Below are positions 9,314-17,530 of a stretch of DNA of 63,374 nucleotides, piece after piece. Below the pieces are notes generated by a model, which did not search any database, was not told where the DNA came from, and was given only the letters and a program-made list of their open reading frames with translations. Made by a program: the position numbers and the translations under genes. The stretch is from Bacillota bacterium (GTDB lineage: Bacteria > Bacillota > Negativicutes > DSM-13327), in contig JAGFZX010000018.1 of assembly GCA_017889585.1 (NCBI GenBank), positions 1-63,374 of the forward strand. The letters are read 5' to 3'. The stretch's first letter is position 1, and every line of letters begins with the position of its first letter.

Positions 9314-10822
9314 GTGGAAACATTGACAATGTTACTACATGGGTTTTATATCAGCATCATGCCTATCAATTTGCTCGCTTGTACCATAGGTGTCTTGATT
9401 GGTACATTGGTTGGGGTACTGCCTGGAATTGATACAATCAGTGCCATTGCCCTATTGCTCCCCTTTAGTTATGGAATGAATAGTACTGCAGCATTAATTA
9501 TGTTCGCTGGGATCTATTATGGATCAAAATACGGCGGTTCAACGACTGCAATCTTGATGAATGTACCGGGGGAAGCCGCATCAGTCGTGACCTGTATGGA
9601 TGGCTACCCTATGGCCCAAAAAGGACGAGGTGGAGCAGCACTTACTGTGGCAGCTATCGGTTCCTTTATTGCCGGCACAATCGGCGTAATCGGCCTAACC
9701 ATGTTTGCTCCCCCTTTGGCTCAGGCTGCACTGTCCTTTGGACCACCGGAATATTTCGCCATCGCCCTGGTAGGATTAATCGTACTCACTAAACTAACTG
9801 GGACGTCCCTTCTGAAATCTGCCTTAATGGCTCTCACTGGTATTATGTTGGGAACCATCGGACTAGACAGTTTGTCAGGCATTAGCCGTTTTACTTTCGG
9901 TGTCGCTGAACTGGATAGAGGTTTTGATTTATCGATTTTAGCGATGGGTATATTTGGTATTGGAGAAATTCTCACTGTGATGACAAAGCCCAATACTCAA
10001 AACAATGTACCTGCAGTACGCTTTCGTGATTTATACCCTACCAGTGAAGAGGGTCGACGTTCAGTAGCGCCCATGTTTCGCGGTGGTGTTATAGGGTTCT
10101 TGATAGGCTTATTGCCTGGTCCGGCGGGAACAATATCCAGCTTTACATCCTATGCCTTGGAAAAACGCTGTAGTAAAAATCCAGCTGAGTTTGGTCATGG
10201 TGCTATTGAAGGGGTTGCCGGACCGGAATCAGCCAATAACTCGGCCATTTCCGCCACTATGATTCCCCTACTAACCCTTGGACTGCCCTTTTGTGGCGGT
10301 ACAGCTATTCTACTAAGTGGCTTTATGATTCACGGCATCATCCCAGGCCCGGCACTAATCACCCAACAACCTGATCTATTTTGGGGTCTTATTGCCAGTA
10401 TGTATATTGGCAATCTACTGCTACTCATTATTAATTTGCCTCTAGTTGGTATTTTTATTCAACTGCTCAAAACACCACTCAATCTACTTATGCCATTGGT
10501 GGCTGTACTTACCCTAACTGGTGCCTATAGTATTAATAACAGCGTTTTTGATTTAATGTGGATAATTTTTTTCGGCATCATCGGTTTTTTCTTACGACGC
10601 ACAGGGCTTGAACCAGCGCCACTCATTATCGGTATCGTAGTCGGACCTGAGTTAGAACAGGGATTAATACAAGGATTGATTATCTGTGATGGTAACATCT
10701 GGGGGATATTTACTCGACCGCTTTCTGGCACCATTCTGGTACTAGGGCTTGTCTTTATTCTATATCATACGATTCGCTGGCTTAGTAAGGTCAATCACTT
10801 ACGAGAGGAGGTAAGTAGTTAA
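9314..10822 (+). CDS. Tripartite tricarboxylate-type transporter large membrane subunit (TctA)
   Basis: The main carrier subunit, 502 residues with about 12 membrane segments. The TctA signature region is clear: GTLVGVLPGIDTISAIALLL near the N-terminus, then GIYYGSKYGGSTTAILMNVPG, and in the second half GLLPGPAGTISSF and GVAGPESANNSA. It starts at a GTG with GGGAGGTGAG upstream. Members of this family take up citrate, tartrate, other carboxylates or aromatic acids with a periplasmic receptor; the substrate is not predictable here. Confidence 0.93.
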   Translation: METLTMLLHGFYISIMPINLLACTIGVLIGTLVGVLPGIDTISAIALLLPFSYGMNSTAALIMFAGIYYGSKYGGSTTAILMNVPGEAASVVTCMDGYPMAQKGRGGAALTVAAIGSFIAGTIGVIGLTMFAPPLAQAALSFGPPEYFAIALVGLIVLTKLTGTSLLKSALMALTGIMLGTIGLDSLSGISRFTFGVAELDRGFDLSILAMGIFGIGEILTVMTKPNTQNNVPAVRFRDLYPTSEEGRRSVAPMFRGGVIGFLIGLLPGPAGTISSFTSYALEKRCSKNPAEFGHGAIEGVAGPESANNSAISATMIPLLTLGLPFCGGTAILLSGFMIHGIIPGPALITQQPDLFWGLIASMYIGNLLLLIINLPLVGIFIQLLKTPLNLLMPLVAVLTLTGAYSINNSVFDLMWIIFFGIIGFFLRRTGLEPAPLIIGIVVGPELEQGLIQGLIICDGNIWGIFTRPLSGTILVLGLVFILYHTIRWLSKVNHLREEVSS

Positions 10823-10859
10823 CAGTGATTGCATGAATAATAGACAAGGAGATGATCGA

Positions 10860-11879
10860 ATGCCGAAAAAAGCTTTAATATTGTTAACAACATGCTTGTT
10901 ACTTATCTCAATACTAATTGGAGGTTGTAACGATATACAAAGTAAAGCGACCACAACGACCCCGCAATACCCCACTAAACCTATTACTATTATTGTACCC
11001 TTTAGTGCTGGGGGAGGATTGGATCTTACAGCCCGGGCATTAGAAAAGATGGCCCCTAAATATTTAGGACAACCCTTCGTTATTGTCAATAAACCAGGCG
11101 GAGCAGGTACCATCGGTTGGAATGAACTTTCAAGTGCCAGTCCAGATGGCTATACCCTTGGCCTTAGCTCAGTTGATTTACTTATACTACCATTATATGG
11201 ACCAACGAAATATCATTACCCAACTGCCTTAGAGCCCCTTGTACAAGTTTCAACTTCATCATTTATCATGATAGTCCAAGCCGAACAACCTTGGCAAAAT
11301 CTCAATGACGTAATTACATACGCCAAGCAGCATCCAGCACAATTGAAATTTGGTCATTCAGGTATAGGTTCGCCGTCACATATTATTGGTGAAACACTTG
11401 CCAAAGATGCTGGCATTACCCTTGAACAAGTTCCCTTTCGTGGTGCTAGTGAAGTTACGGTTGCTTTGTTAGGCAAACATGTTCAAATTGCTTTTATTAA
11501 CCCAGCAACAGCCAAAGAGCACATTAAAAATGGCACACTGCGAGCACTGGCAACGACAGGGGAACAAAGACTCACTGACCCAGACTTAGCGTATATACCA
11601 ACATTTAAGGAACAAGGATTTAACATTGTATTAAACAATTGGCATGGATTGGCGGCTCCCAAAGGTCTACCGCCAGAGGCTAAAACTAAGCTAGCAGAAG
11701 GGCTCAAAGCAATTGTCTCCGACCCAGAATTCAAAACTAATGTAGAAAATTTGGGAATGCAAGTAGAATATTTAGATCCTAGAGAATCAACAGAAAAATG
11801 GCTAACAGATGGCGAGAATTCAGCTAAAACGGTACAAAAAACTGGAATTCTAGACCTAATCAAAGCTCAGAAAAATTAA
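10860..11879 (+). CDS. TTT substrate-binding lipoprotein (TctC/Bug family)
   Basis: The periplasmic solute receptor of the carrier encoded by the two preceding genes. It has a lipoprotein signal (hydrophobic stretch ending LIGGC), then the Bug-fold start YPTKPITIIVPFSAGGGLDL and the loop SPDGYTLG, both typical of the family. The start is set at ATG 10860 because AAGGAG lies 8 nt upstream; the in-frame ATG at 10833 has no site. Bug receptors bind small carboxylic acids through two water-bridged carboxylate contacts. It is followed by a strong terminator. Confidence 0.92.
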   Translation: MPKKALILLTTCLLLISILIGGCNDIQSKATTTTPQYPTKPITIIVPFSAGGGLDLTARALEKMAPKYLGQPFVIVNKPGGAGTIGWNELSSASPDGYTLGLSSVDLLILPLYGPTKYHYPTALEPLVQVSTSSFIMIVQAEQPWQNLNDVITYAKQHPAQLKFGHSGIGSPSHIIGETLAKDAGITLEQVPFRGASEVTVALLGKHVQIAFINPATAKEHIKNGTLRALATTGEQRLTDPDLAYIPTFKEQGFNIVLNNWHGLAAPKGLPPEAKTKLAEGLKAIVSDPEFKTNVENLGMQVEYLDPRESTEKWLTDGENSAKTVQKTGILDLIKAQKN

Positions 11880-11903
11880 TATTAATGACAACATATATTG
11901 TTG

Positions 11904-11942
11904 CCCCTGTGATTTTTTCAATTGCGGGGGGTATATTTTTTT
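11904..11942 (+). terminator. Rho-independent terminator after the TTT operon
   Basis: The CCCC (11904-11907) and GGGGG (11926-11930) arms form a stem of about 11 bp with some G-U pairs, followed by a run of T at 11936-11942. Confidence 0.7.
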
Positions 11943-11972
11943 CTTTCTTATAAAACACTCGCCTTAAAATAT

Positions 11973-12004
11973 AAAAATCCTGCAATCATTCTTGCAGGAT
12001 TTTT
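11973..12004. terminator. Bidirectional terminator between convergent genes
   Basis: The perfect 13-bp stem AAAAATCCTGCAA / TTGCAGGATTTTT has a 6-nt loop. It has T runs on both strands and serves both the TTT operon and the HD-domain gene arriving from the right. Confidence 0.85.
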
Positions 12005-12016
12005 GGCAATCTGCCT

Positions 12017-13069
12017 CTAAGCGGGAATGGAAATCCGACTAATGGTCAAATCTCTGCGTTGCGACAAATCAATAATCTGATTATCCACAGTCTTGACGAC
12101 AGGCAAACAATAATTATTACTATTAAAAAAAATAATCTCAGCTTCTTGCCCGCTTGAAAGAATAATCTTATTAAACAACAGGCTGTCTCGCACCCGACAG
12201 ATAAGGCTTTGACATATATCAGGATCGAATGCACCATACATTTCACGAGTAAGAATATCCAAAATTCGCAAAGGATTAACACACTCATCGCCATGCGCCA
12301 AATTATGGAAGTGATCGGCAACAGCAATAATTTTAGCATAGGGATGAATTCGGTTACCTTGCGTTCCATTAGGAATACCACTACAATCAATGCGTTCACG
12401 ATGTTGCATAATCCCTAAAATCACTTCGTTAGAAAGCCCCTGTGTTTCTTTAAGCAAACGACCGCTGTCTGCAATATTGACCTGAACACACGGATCTTGA
12501 TTTTTGCCATTTACCAAGTTTCCTACATCATGTAAGAGACTAGCAAATGCCACCCCTGCTATATCATTCTGACTCCACTTCATCTGACGGGCAATGATAC
12601 CGGCAAAATAAGCTACCCTCACTGAATGGCGCGTAATAACGTCGGCTAAGTTATGATCACTTATAAGCAAATAATTCATAACCCTAACGTTATTTCTTGT
12701 AATCGACGAATAAATACTGCCAGCAGCATCTTTAAAATGAGAAACAGGAATCTTCTTCTGTCTTTGGATAATATCAAAAGATAGAACTGTATTTGCAACA
12801 ATTGAATCATATTCTTGAACAAACTGAATGTATTCCGCAGAATGAATTGCTTGCGCCTTTTCTTGTAAAGATATATCAGCCTCTACTTTCTCTTCTACAT
12901 CAATGCTAATAAGCACACTTTTGACATCCCAAGTATCCAGCAAAGAAATATGTCTTGTCGTTAATACACTATCTTTACCTAGAAGTATTTTACCCGTAAC
13001 AGAGACTATAGAATCCGCAAGAATACTCCCCACCGTTAAATCTTTGAGCGCTACCCTCTTTACCGACAT
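12017..13069 (-). CDS. HD-GYP-like cyclic-di-GMP phosphodiesterase-type protein, degenerate
   Basis: The N-terminal about 60 residues look like the DUF3391-type domain often found before HD-GYP. The C-terminal HD domain has SVRVAYFAGIIARQM and the metal-binding HD in LLHDVGN. Where HD-GYP proteins have HHE..DGSGYP, this one has QHRERIDCSGIPNG, so the first His is changed to Gln and GYP to GIP. The HD metal residues remain, so activity is uncertain; it may degrade c-di-GMP or only bind it. Start set at ATG 13069 (GGAGGA 8 nt upstream) rather than the in-frame codon at 13138. Monocistronic, between two terminators. Confidence 0.8.
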   Translation of the reverse strand: MSVKRVALKDLTVGSILADSIVSVTGKILLGKDSVLTTRHISLLDTWDVKSVLISIDVEEKVEADISLQEKAQAIHSAEYIQFVQEYDSIVANTVLSFDIIQRQKKIPVSHFKDAAGSIYSSITRNNVRVMNYLLISDHNLADVITRHSVRVAYFAGIIARQMKWSQNDIAGVAFASLLHDVGNLVNGKNQDPCVQVNIADSGRLLKETQGLSNEVILGIMQHRERIDCSGIPNGTQGNRIHPYAKIIAVADHFHNLAHGDECVNPLRILDILTREMYGAFDPDICQSLICRVRDSLLFNKIILSSGQEAEIIFFNSNNYCLPVVKTVDNQIIDLSQRRDLTISRISIPA

Positions 13070-13319
13070 ACTGATTCTCCTCCATTTCAAATGAACCTGG
13101 CAAGTATTCTTTGAGTCATATTTAAATAAGATATTCATATAAAATTCCGTTTCTTAACGTCTACAATGATCCCATGAATGATTAGAATTATATACCAACT
13201 TGATGTAATAATAATTCCATACATACCATGGAAAATCCCACCAACTATAGACCTATTTTAATTAGGTATAAAGTCCTTATAAAATCATTTTTAGTAAATC
13301 CATTCACAATTTATAGACA
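13070..13319. other. Intergenic region upstream of the HD-domain gene
   Basis: No gene seen. The stretch is AT-rich and presumably holds the minus-strand promoter of the HD-domain gene; no operator stands out. Confidence 0.4.
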
Positions 13320-13357
13320 AAAAAAAGGAACCGAAGCTTTTTAGCTTTTCGGTTCCT
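13320..13357 (-). terminator. Rho-independent terminator of the molybdopterin oxidoreductase gene
   Basis: The stem GGAACCGAA / TTCGGTTCC (13327-13335 with 13348-13356) is followed on the minus strand by seven T. It lies about 100 bases after the stop at 13459. Confidence 0.85.
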
Positions 13358-13458
13358 ATCCTTACTGCATATATTGCCGATGCAATACTTTGTTTAAACA
13401 TTCTATTCCTATAATTCGGTGTTCGGCAAGGCTAGTCTGAGTCACTGTTTTGGTTCAC

Positions 13459-15585
13459 TTATTTTGCTTTTTCAATTTGACAGAGTAATGTTTTGAATAC
13501 TGGAAAACCAGAAATGGGATCCCGGTTAGTAAAATCAGTTAGTACGTTGGCATTGGCATCACGCCATTCGGGAGCTTGCAACGGAGCGCCTCCCCCCATA
13601 TTTATTTCCACCGTACCGGGCATCACACGGTCAGTAACATTTGCATAATAGCCAATCTCGCCACGCTTAGTCCGTATGAGTACCTTATCCCCCTTATCAA
13701 TATTCCTGTCCGCCGCATCTGTCGGATGAATCAGTACCTGCGGTCTAGGTTGCAGTTTTAATAATCCTGGAATATTTAAATGCTGAGAACGGAAAGTAGA
13801 ATGAATTCTGGCCCCAGTGTTCATGACTAGGGGATATTTTGGGTGCAAATCAGGACTGCTAAGTGGTCCTTCCAGGGCTTCCTGGTACACAGGAAGCGGA
13901 TCATAACCACATTCCTTCAGCAGGTCGGATGCTATTTCCAGCTTGCCAGACGGCGTGTTAAACCCTGGCAGCCCATCAGGACGCAGCAACCCTGTCTCAA
14001 ACTTTCTATATTGCCGTTTGGGCACAGGCAGACGAACACCTTCTGGATGTTTCAAAAGCTCAGCTAATAACTCCGGCTTACGGGCAAAAGCTTTTTCTAA
14101 TAGTTCATTTTCATTTTGCGGATAAAAATGCCCATAACCTAATCGTTTTGCAATCTCTGCAAAAATGAATAGATCATTCCTCGCTTGGCCAATCGGTTTG
14201 AGTATCGGTTGGCGCAAGCGCATATAGCCAGGGTACCGTTGATAGGAAGTATTCTCAAAATAAGTGGTAGCTGGTAATACTACATCTGCAAACAAGGCAT
14301 CCTTAGTCATAAAGCGATCGATTACAAGCATGAAATCCAACTTCCGTAGAGCTGCCTCCCAAATATGAGGTTGAGGATATGAGGTCAATATAGATGCCCC
14401 GTTATTCAATAAGGCTTTTATAGGATAGGGTTCACCTTTCAGAACAGCTTTGGGAAATTCCATAAACTGAGCGCACCCAGTCAGTCTATAAAACAACGGA
14501 TATTCATTCGCACCGATTGGCAAAACGCCTTCTGGCTGTACAAACTTCGCTGCTTCAAAGAACGGTTCTTCCGGAGAATCAATATACAAGCCACCGGGCA
14601 CGTCCAAATTTCCAGTCAACGCCCACAAAATATACACCGCCCGAATCGTCTGCACGCCGCAATTGGAATACTCAAGCCCAGTATATGTTTTAAGAGTAAC
14701 CTGTTTAGTTCCGGCTATTTCCCTAGCCAATGCCAGCACTGTTTCTTGGGGTACCCCTGTAGTATTCTCCACCATCTCAGGAGTAAAAGCCTGTACATAA
14801 TCCCTTAGTTCCTCAAATCCTGTTGTCCACTTGCTAACAAATTCCTTATCATATAAGTTTTCATTAATGATTACCCGCAACAACCCTAATGCTAACGCCC
14901 CATCTGACCCAGAACGGACAGCAACCCACTGATCAGCACGGCTAGCGATATCACTCCGCATATGATCAATTACAATCATTTTAATACCTTTTTGTTGGGC
15001 TTTTAGGATACGTTCATAGATAAAGGGAGGGGAATCAGTGCCTGGATTAGCACCCCAAACCACAATCAAGTGACTATTTTCAAAATCCGGCAATAATCGC
15101 CGACCAGTAAGACCAAATGTGGTCATTGGTGCAAAAACACCAAATGAGACATAACATAAGGAACTAACACTCGCAATATTCGGCGATCCAAAAGGCAACA
15201 ATAATTTGGAAGCTACTGAATCCTCCACGCCATTGAAGTCCAACATGGATTGCTCGAAAGCCCCGCGCCCCGAATGGCTCATTACCGCTTGAGGACCATA
15301 CTTTTCTTTAATAGCCAGCATTTGATCGGCTACCAAATCCAGTGCTTCATCCCAATTAGCCTCACGGAATTTACCCTCGCCTCTTTCTCCCACACGTATT
15401 AGCGGTTTTAGCAGCCGATCAGGAGAGTGCACGACTTCTGGGGCAAACTTACCCCTCACACATAATGCACTAAAAGGAGTCTCTTGCAACGGTTTAATTT
15501 CCACCAGCCTACCATCATCTAGGATTGCTTCTATCCCACATCCACCCGGACAAACCCCACAAATTGTAGTCAGCTTTTCCCTCAT
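13459..15585 (-). CDS. Molybdopterin-dependent oxidoreductase (DMSO reductase superfamily catalytic subunit)
   Basis: A 708-residue Mo/W-bis-MGD enzyme. The N-terminal [4Fe-4S] site is CGVCPGGC with a fourth Cys in ALCVRGKF. The metal-ligand residue is probably the Cys in SSLCYVSFG (about residue 150), as in polysulfide/thiosulfate reductase-like members. The C-terminal molybdopterin dinucleotide-binding domain begins around KYPLVMNTGAR. There is no Tat signal and no neighbouring electron-transfer or membrane subunit, so this is a soluble single-gene enzyme with unknown substrate. Start chosen at ATG 15585 (GGTGGGG upstream); a TTG lies at 15609. A terminator separates it from the upstream Sao-type operon, so a functional link is possible but unproven. 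Confidence 0.88.
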   Translation of the reverse strand: MREKLTTICGVCPGGCGIEAILDDGRLVEIKPLQETPFSALCVRGKFAPEVVHSPDRLLKPLIRVGERGEGKFREANWDEALDLVADQMLAIKEKYGPQAVMSHSGRGAFEQSMLDFNGVEDSVASKLLLPFGSPNIASVSSLCYVSFGVFAPMTTFGLTGRRLLPDFENSHLIVVWGANPGTDSPPFIYERILKAQQKGIKMIVIDHMRSDIASRADQWVAVRSGSDGALALGLLRVIINENLYDKEFVSKWTTGFEELRDYVQAFTPEMVENTTGVPQETVLALAREIAGTKQVTLKTYTGLEYSNCGVQTIRAVYILWALTGNLDVPGGLYIDSPEEPFFEAAKFVQPEGVLPIGANEYPLFYRLTGCAQFMEFPKAVLKGEPYPIKALLNNGASILTSYPQPHIWEAALRKLDFMLVIDRFMTKDALFADVVLPATTYFENTSYQRYPGYMRLRQPILKPIGQARNDLFIFAEIAKRLGYGHFYPQNENELLEKAFARKPELLAELLKHPEGVRLPVPKRQYRKFETGLLRPDGLPGFNTPSGKLEIASDLLKECGYDPLPVYQEALEGPLSSPDLHPKYPLVMNTGARIHSTFRSQHLNIPGLLKLQPRPQVLIHPTDAADRNIDKGDKVLIRTKRGEIGYYANVTDRVMPGTVEINMGGGAPLQAPEWRDANANVLTDFTNRDPISGFPVFKTLLCQIEKAK

Positions 15586-15644
15586 ACTTATCCCCCCACC
15601 TTTTCCCAAGTTATCTACATCAAATAACTAATAATCAATTTCCC

Positions 15645-15678
15645 AAATTTAGAAAACCGGAAATCATAGGATTTCCGG
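15645..15678 (-). terminator. Terminator after the MerB-like gene
   Basis: The perfect 8-bp stem CCGGAAAT / ATTTCCGG with a 6-nt loop is followed on the minus strand by TTTTCTAAATTT. It lies 54 bases after the TAA at 15732, which fits the read-through end of the MerB-like gene as the true 3' end of the operon. Confidence 0.7.
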
Positions 15679-15731
15679 AAAATAAGTTGCTTATCAAGTC
15701 AGTTATTCTAACAGTTAAGCTCGTGCCGACT

Positions 15732-16370
15732 TTATCCAAATAACATCTTTGCAACCATTAGACCTTCAAATACGTCCAAACAAAAGACTTCTTCCTCATT
15801 CACACCCATTTGCGCAGTCCATTCCTCATAATGTTTCTTCGTACAGAAGAAATTCATGATGTTTCAACAGCTTCCCGCCCAGTTGTCAACCTTATTAAGA
15901 TCCACATGTAATACATGCAAGCTTTCTGGCTCAACCATAGTCAACACACCATCGGTTATCTTGACTGTTACCGACTGGCCGCACAGGCTGCATTCCGATT
16001 GTATAACCGTATCTTGCCCTAGAGTAAAAGCGACCCCCATAGCATCAATCCCGCACATTGCATTCAATTTCCGGCCGTCCTGGAGAGTCACTTTATGATG
16101 AGTGGGTAATGCTGAAACTGGATATACAAAAATAATCTGGCCCTGCTCATCCAGAACAATCCGTCTCTTGTCAACTAGCTTAAGGATTATCTTGTCAATA
16201 TCAATATGAGCCATTTCCGGAGCATCTTTTAATTTTTCCACGATGACTGGTCGATCGTTATTGATGATCTGTCTGATCAAATATTGTCTAAGCAAGCGTT
16301 CCTCAAACGTCAGATCGGAAGTCACACTGTCTATTTTTATTTTTTCAGCTGAATAGTTCTTAAACTGCAT
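15732..16370 (-). CDS. saoL: MerB-like organometallic lyase, probable selenoprotein (UGA at 15864-15866 read as Sec)
   Basis: The frame from ATG 16370 runs 168 residues to a UGA, then continues in phase for 43 more to TAA at 15732. Total 212 residues, the usual MerB length. The part after the UGA is MerB-like: NIMNFFCTKKHYEEW matches the HFFAS...EDW region and is followed by a VFEGL segment. Visible active-site residues are C106 and D109 (MCGID; MerB Cys96 and Asp99) and C168-U169. An ungapped match on the FF pair puts Sec169 on catalytic Cys159. A 7-bp stem (UUUCUUC/GAAGAAA) with loop UGUAC starts 11 nt after the UGA. Role inferred: cleavage of carbon-metal bonds. The SD-like AGAGGGG is 12 nt from the ATG. 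A simple nonsense mutation is the alternative. The Sao naming is from memory of curated families. Confidence 0.82.
15834..15866 (-). promoter_or_regulatory. Putative bacterial SECIS stem-loop with its UGA codon
   Basis: On the minus strand the UGA (15866-15864) is followed by an 11-nt spacer (15863-15853), a perfect 7-bp stem (15852-15846 with 15840-15834) and a 5-nt loop UGUAC that contains GU. An 11-nt spacing and a GU-bearing apical loop match the minimal upper stem of the E. coli fdhF SECIS as I remember it. The stem lies within coding sequence, as bacterial SECIS elements must. Confidence 0.7.
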
Positions 16371-16388
16371 ATATTTATAAGACCCCTC

Positions 16389-16721
16389 TTACAATGTAAT
16401 GACCTGATCTACGCCAACTCCACCCAATAGAGCGTATAGTTTTGGGAAACAGCCAATCATAGCTCCAGTAACCAGATTATTCTCAATGCCCCGTTCGATG
16501 GCACACTGGTCGCAGGCCATAATCACCATTCCAGTCTCTTCATGCAAAGCCTGTAGTCGCTTGCCAGTCTCGGTATTATCCATAAGATAAAAAGCATTAT
16601 CCATAAAGAAAAACATGCCGACTACGTCTACCCCATGACGTTTTTGCTCTAATTGTGGAATAATCATGGTAGTGAGAATTTTTTGTGAGTTAGTAGAACT
16701 AAATATATAGGCAATTTTCAT
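16389..16721 (-). CDS. saoD: DsrE-family small protein of the Sao-type operon
   Basis: A 110-residue cytosolic DsrE/DsrF-like protein. DsrE-family proteins carry persulfides or act in sulfur relay. Visible features are the beta-alpha start MKIAYIFSSTNSQKILTTM, a mid-protein ACDQCA (CxxC) and a later GCFP cysteine. The CxxC and the third Cys suggest thiol or metal transfer, perhaps to or from the lyase encoded 18 bases downstream. GGGGGAAATTATT precedes the ATG at 16721. The family resemblance is clear at fold level; the specific job is inferred from context. Confidence 0.75.
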   Translation of the reverse strand: MKIAYIFSSTNSQKILTTMIIPQLEQKRHGVDVVGMFFFMDNAFYLMDNTETGKRLQALHEETGMVIMACDQCAIERGIENNLVTGAMIGCFPKLYALLGGVGVDQVITL

Positions 16722-16759
16722 AATAATTTCCCCCTTTTATATGTCACCATTTACACTAT

Positions 16760-17530
16760 TTATGCCAAGTTTACCGTTTTAGCTCCCTGTGCAATCTGCA
16801 GGAGCTCAGTAAGATGTTCCTTGTAACCTTGATATAGTCCACTTTTTCGAACGCGGGGACGGGGCAGCATGACCGCCAAATCCTCTAAAATTTCCCCTTC
16901 CTGTGCCGACATGACAATCACCCGATCACTGAGAAAAATAGCTTCATCGATATCATGAGTGACCATAATAACGGTCGTCTTGTCTTTTAACCACAGGGCC
17001 TCCAGTTCTTCCTGCAGAATTTGCCGCATCTGAAAATCCACTGCCCCCAATGGTTCATCCATTAACAGAACCTCTGGTCGACCAGCCAACGCCCGAATAA
17101 CAGCCGTTCGCTGTTTCATCCCACCGGAAAGCTGCCCTGGCATTAGATGTTCTTTGCCTTCAAGCTGCGCCATCGTCAATAAATTATCTAATCGCGCCTC
17201 GCGTTCTAGGCGTGGCATCTTCTGCCGTTTCATTGGATATAAGATATTCTCTCTAACAGTCATCCAAGGAAACAGCGCATAATTTTGAAAGACAAACCCT
17301 CGATCTGGACCAGGTTTGGTTACCTCCTGCCCATTAAGTAGCACCTGTCCACCAGTTGATGTTTGAAAACCAGCAATAATAGTCAGTAATGTGGTTTTTC
17401 CACAGCCAGAAGGACCAAGCAAAGAAACAAACTGTCCTTCCTGCACACGGAAACTGACATTCTTCAAAACAGTATGCACCTTGTCAGCGTGGAAGAATAC
17501 TTTACTTATATTTTCTATCTGTAGATTCAC
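16760..17530 (-). CDS. saoA: ABC transporter ATP-binding protein (SsuB/TauB type) of the Sao-type operon
   Basis: A 256-residue nitrate/sulfonate/taurine-type ATPase. Walker A is GPSGCGKTTLL, the signature is LSGGMKQRTAVIRAL, Walker B is VLLMDEPLGAVD, and the switch His is in MVTHDIDEA. It starts with a GTG whose last bases overlap the permease stop (GTGA), with GGAGG 11 nt upstream, so translation is coupled to the permease. It energises the permease and one or both binding proteins encoded upstream. Within this family the importer architecture is usual, so uptake of an organometal or metal-thiol conjugate is the simplest inference. Confidence 0.88.
   Translation of the reverse strand: MNLQIENISKVFFHADKVHTVLKNVSFRVQEGQFVSLLGPSGCGKTTLLTIIAGFQTSTGGQVLLNGQEVTKPGPDRGFVFQNYALFPWMTVRENILYPMKRQKMPRLEREARLDNLLTMAQLEGKEHLMPGQLSGGMKQRTAVIRALAGRPEVLLMDEPLGAVDFQMRQILQEELEALWLKDKTTVIMVTHDIDEAIFLSDRVIVMSAQEGEILEDLAVMLPRPRVRKSGLYQGYKEHLTELLQIAQGAKTVNLA

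Noticed and set aside
15864-16370. Reading the MerB-like gene as a 168-residue protein ending at the UGA, or as a simple nonsense pseudogene
   Set aside because: The sequence after the UGA stays in frame, has MerB-like residues up to the expected length and a terminator follows the TAA. A truncated protein would lack a catalytic residue. Decay is not fully excluded.
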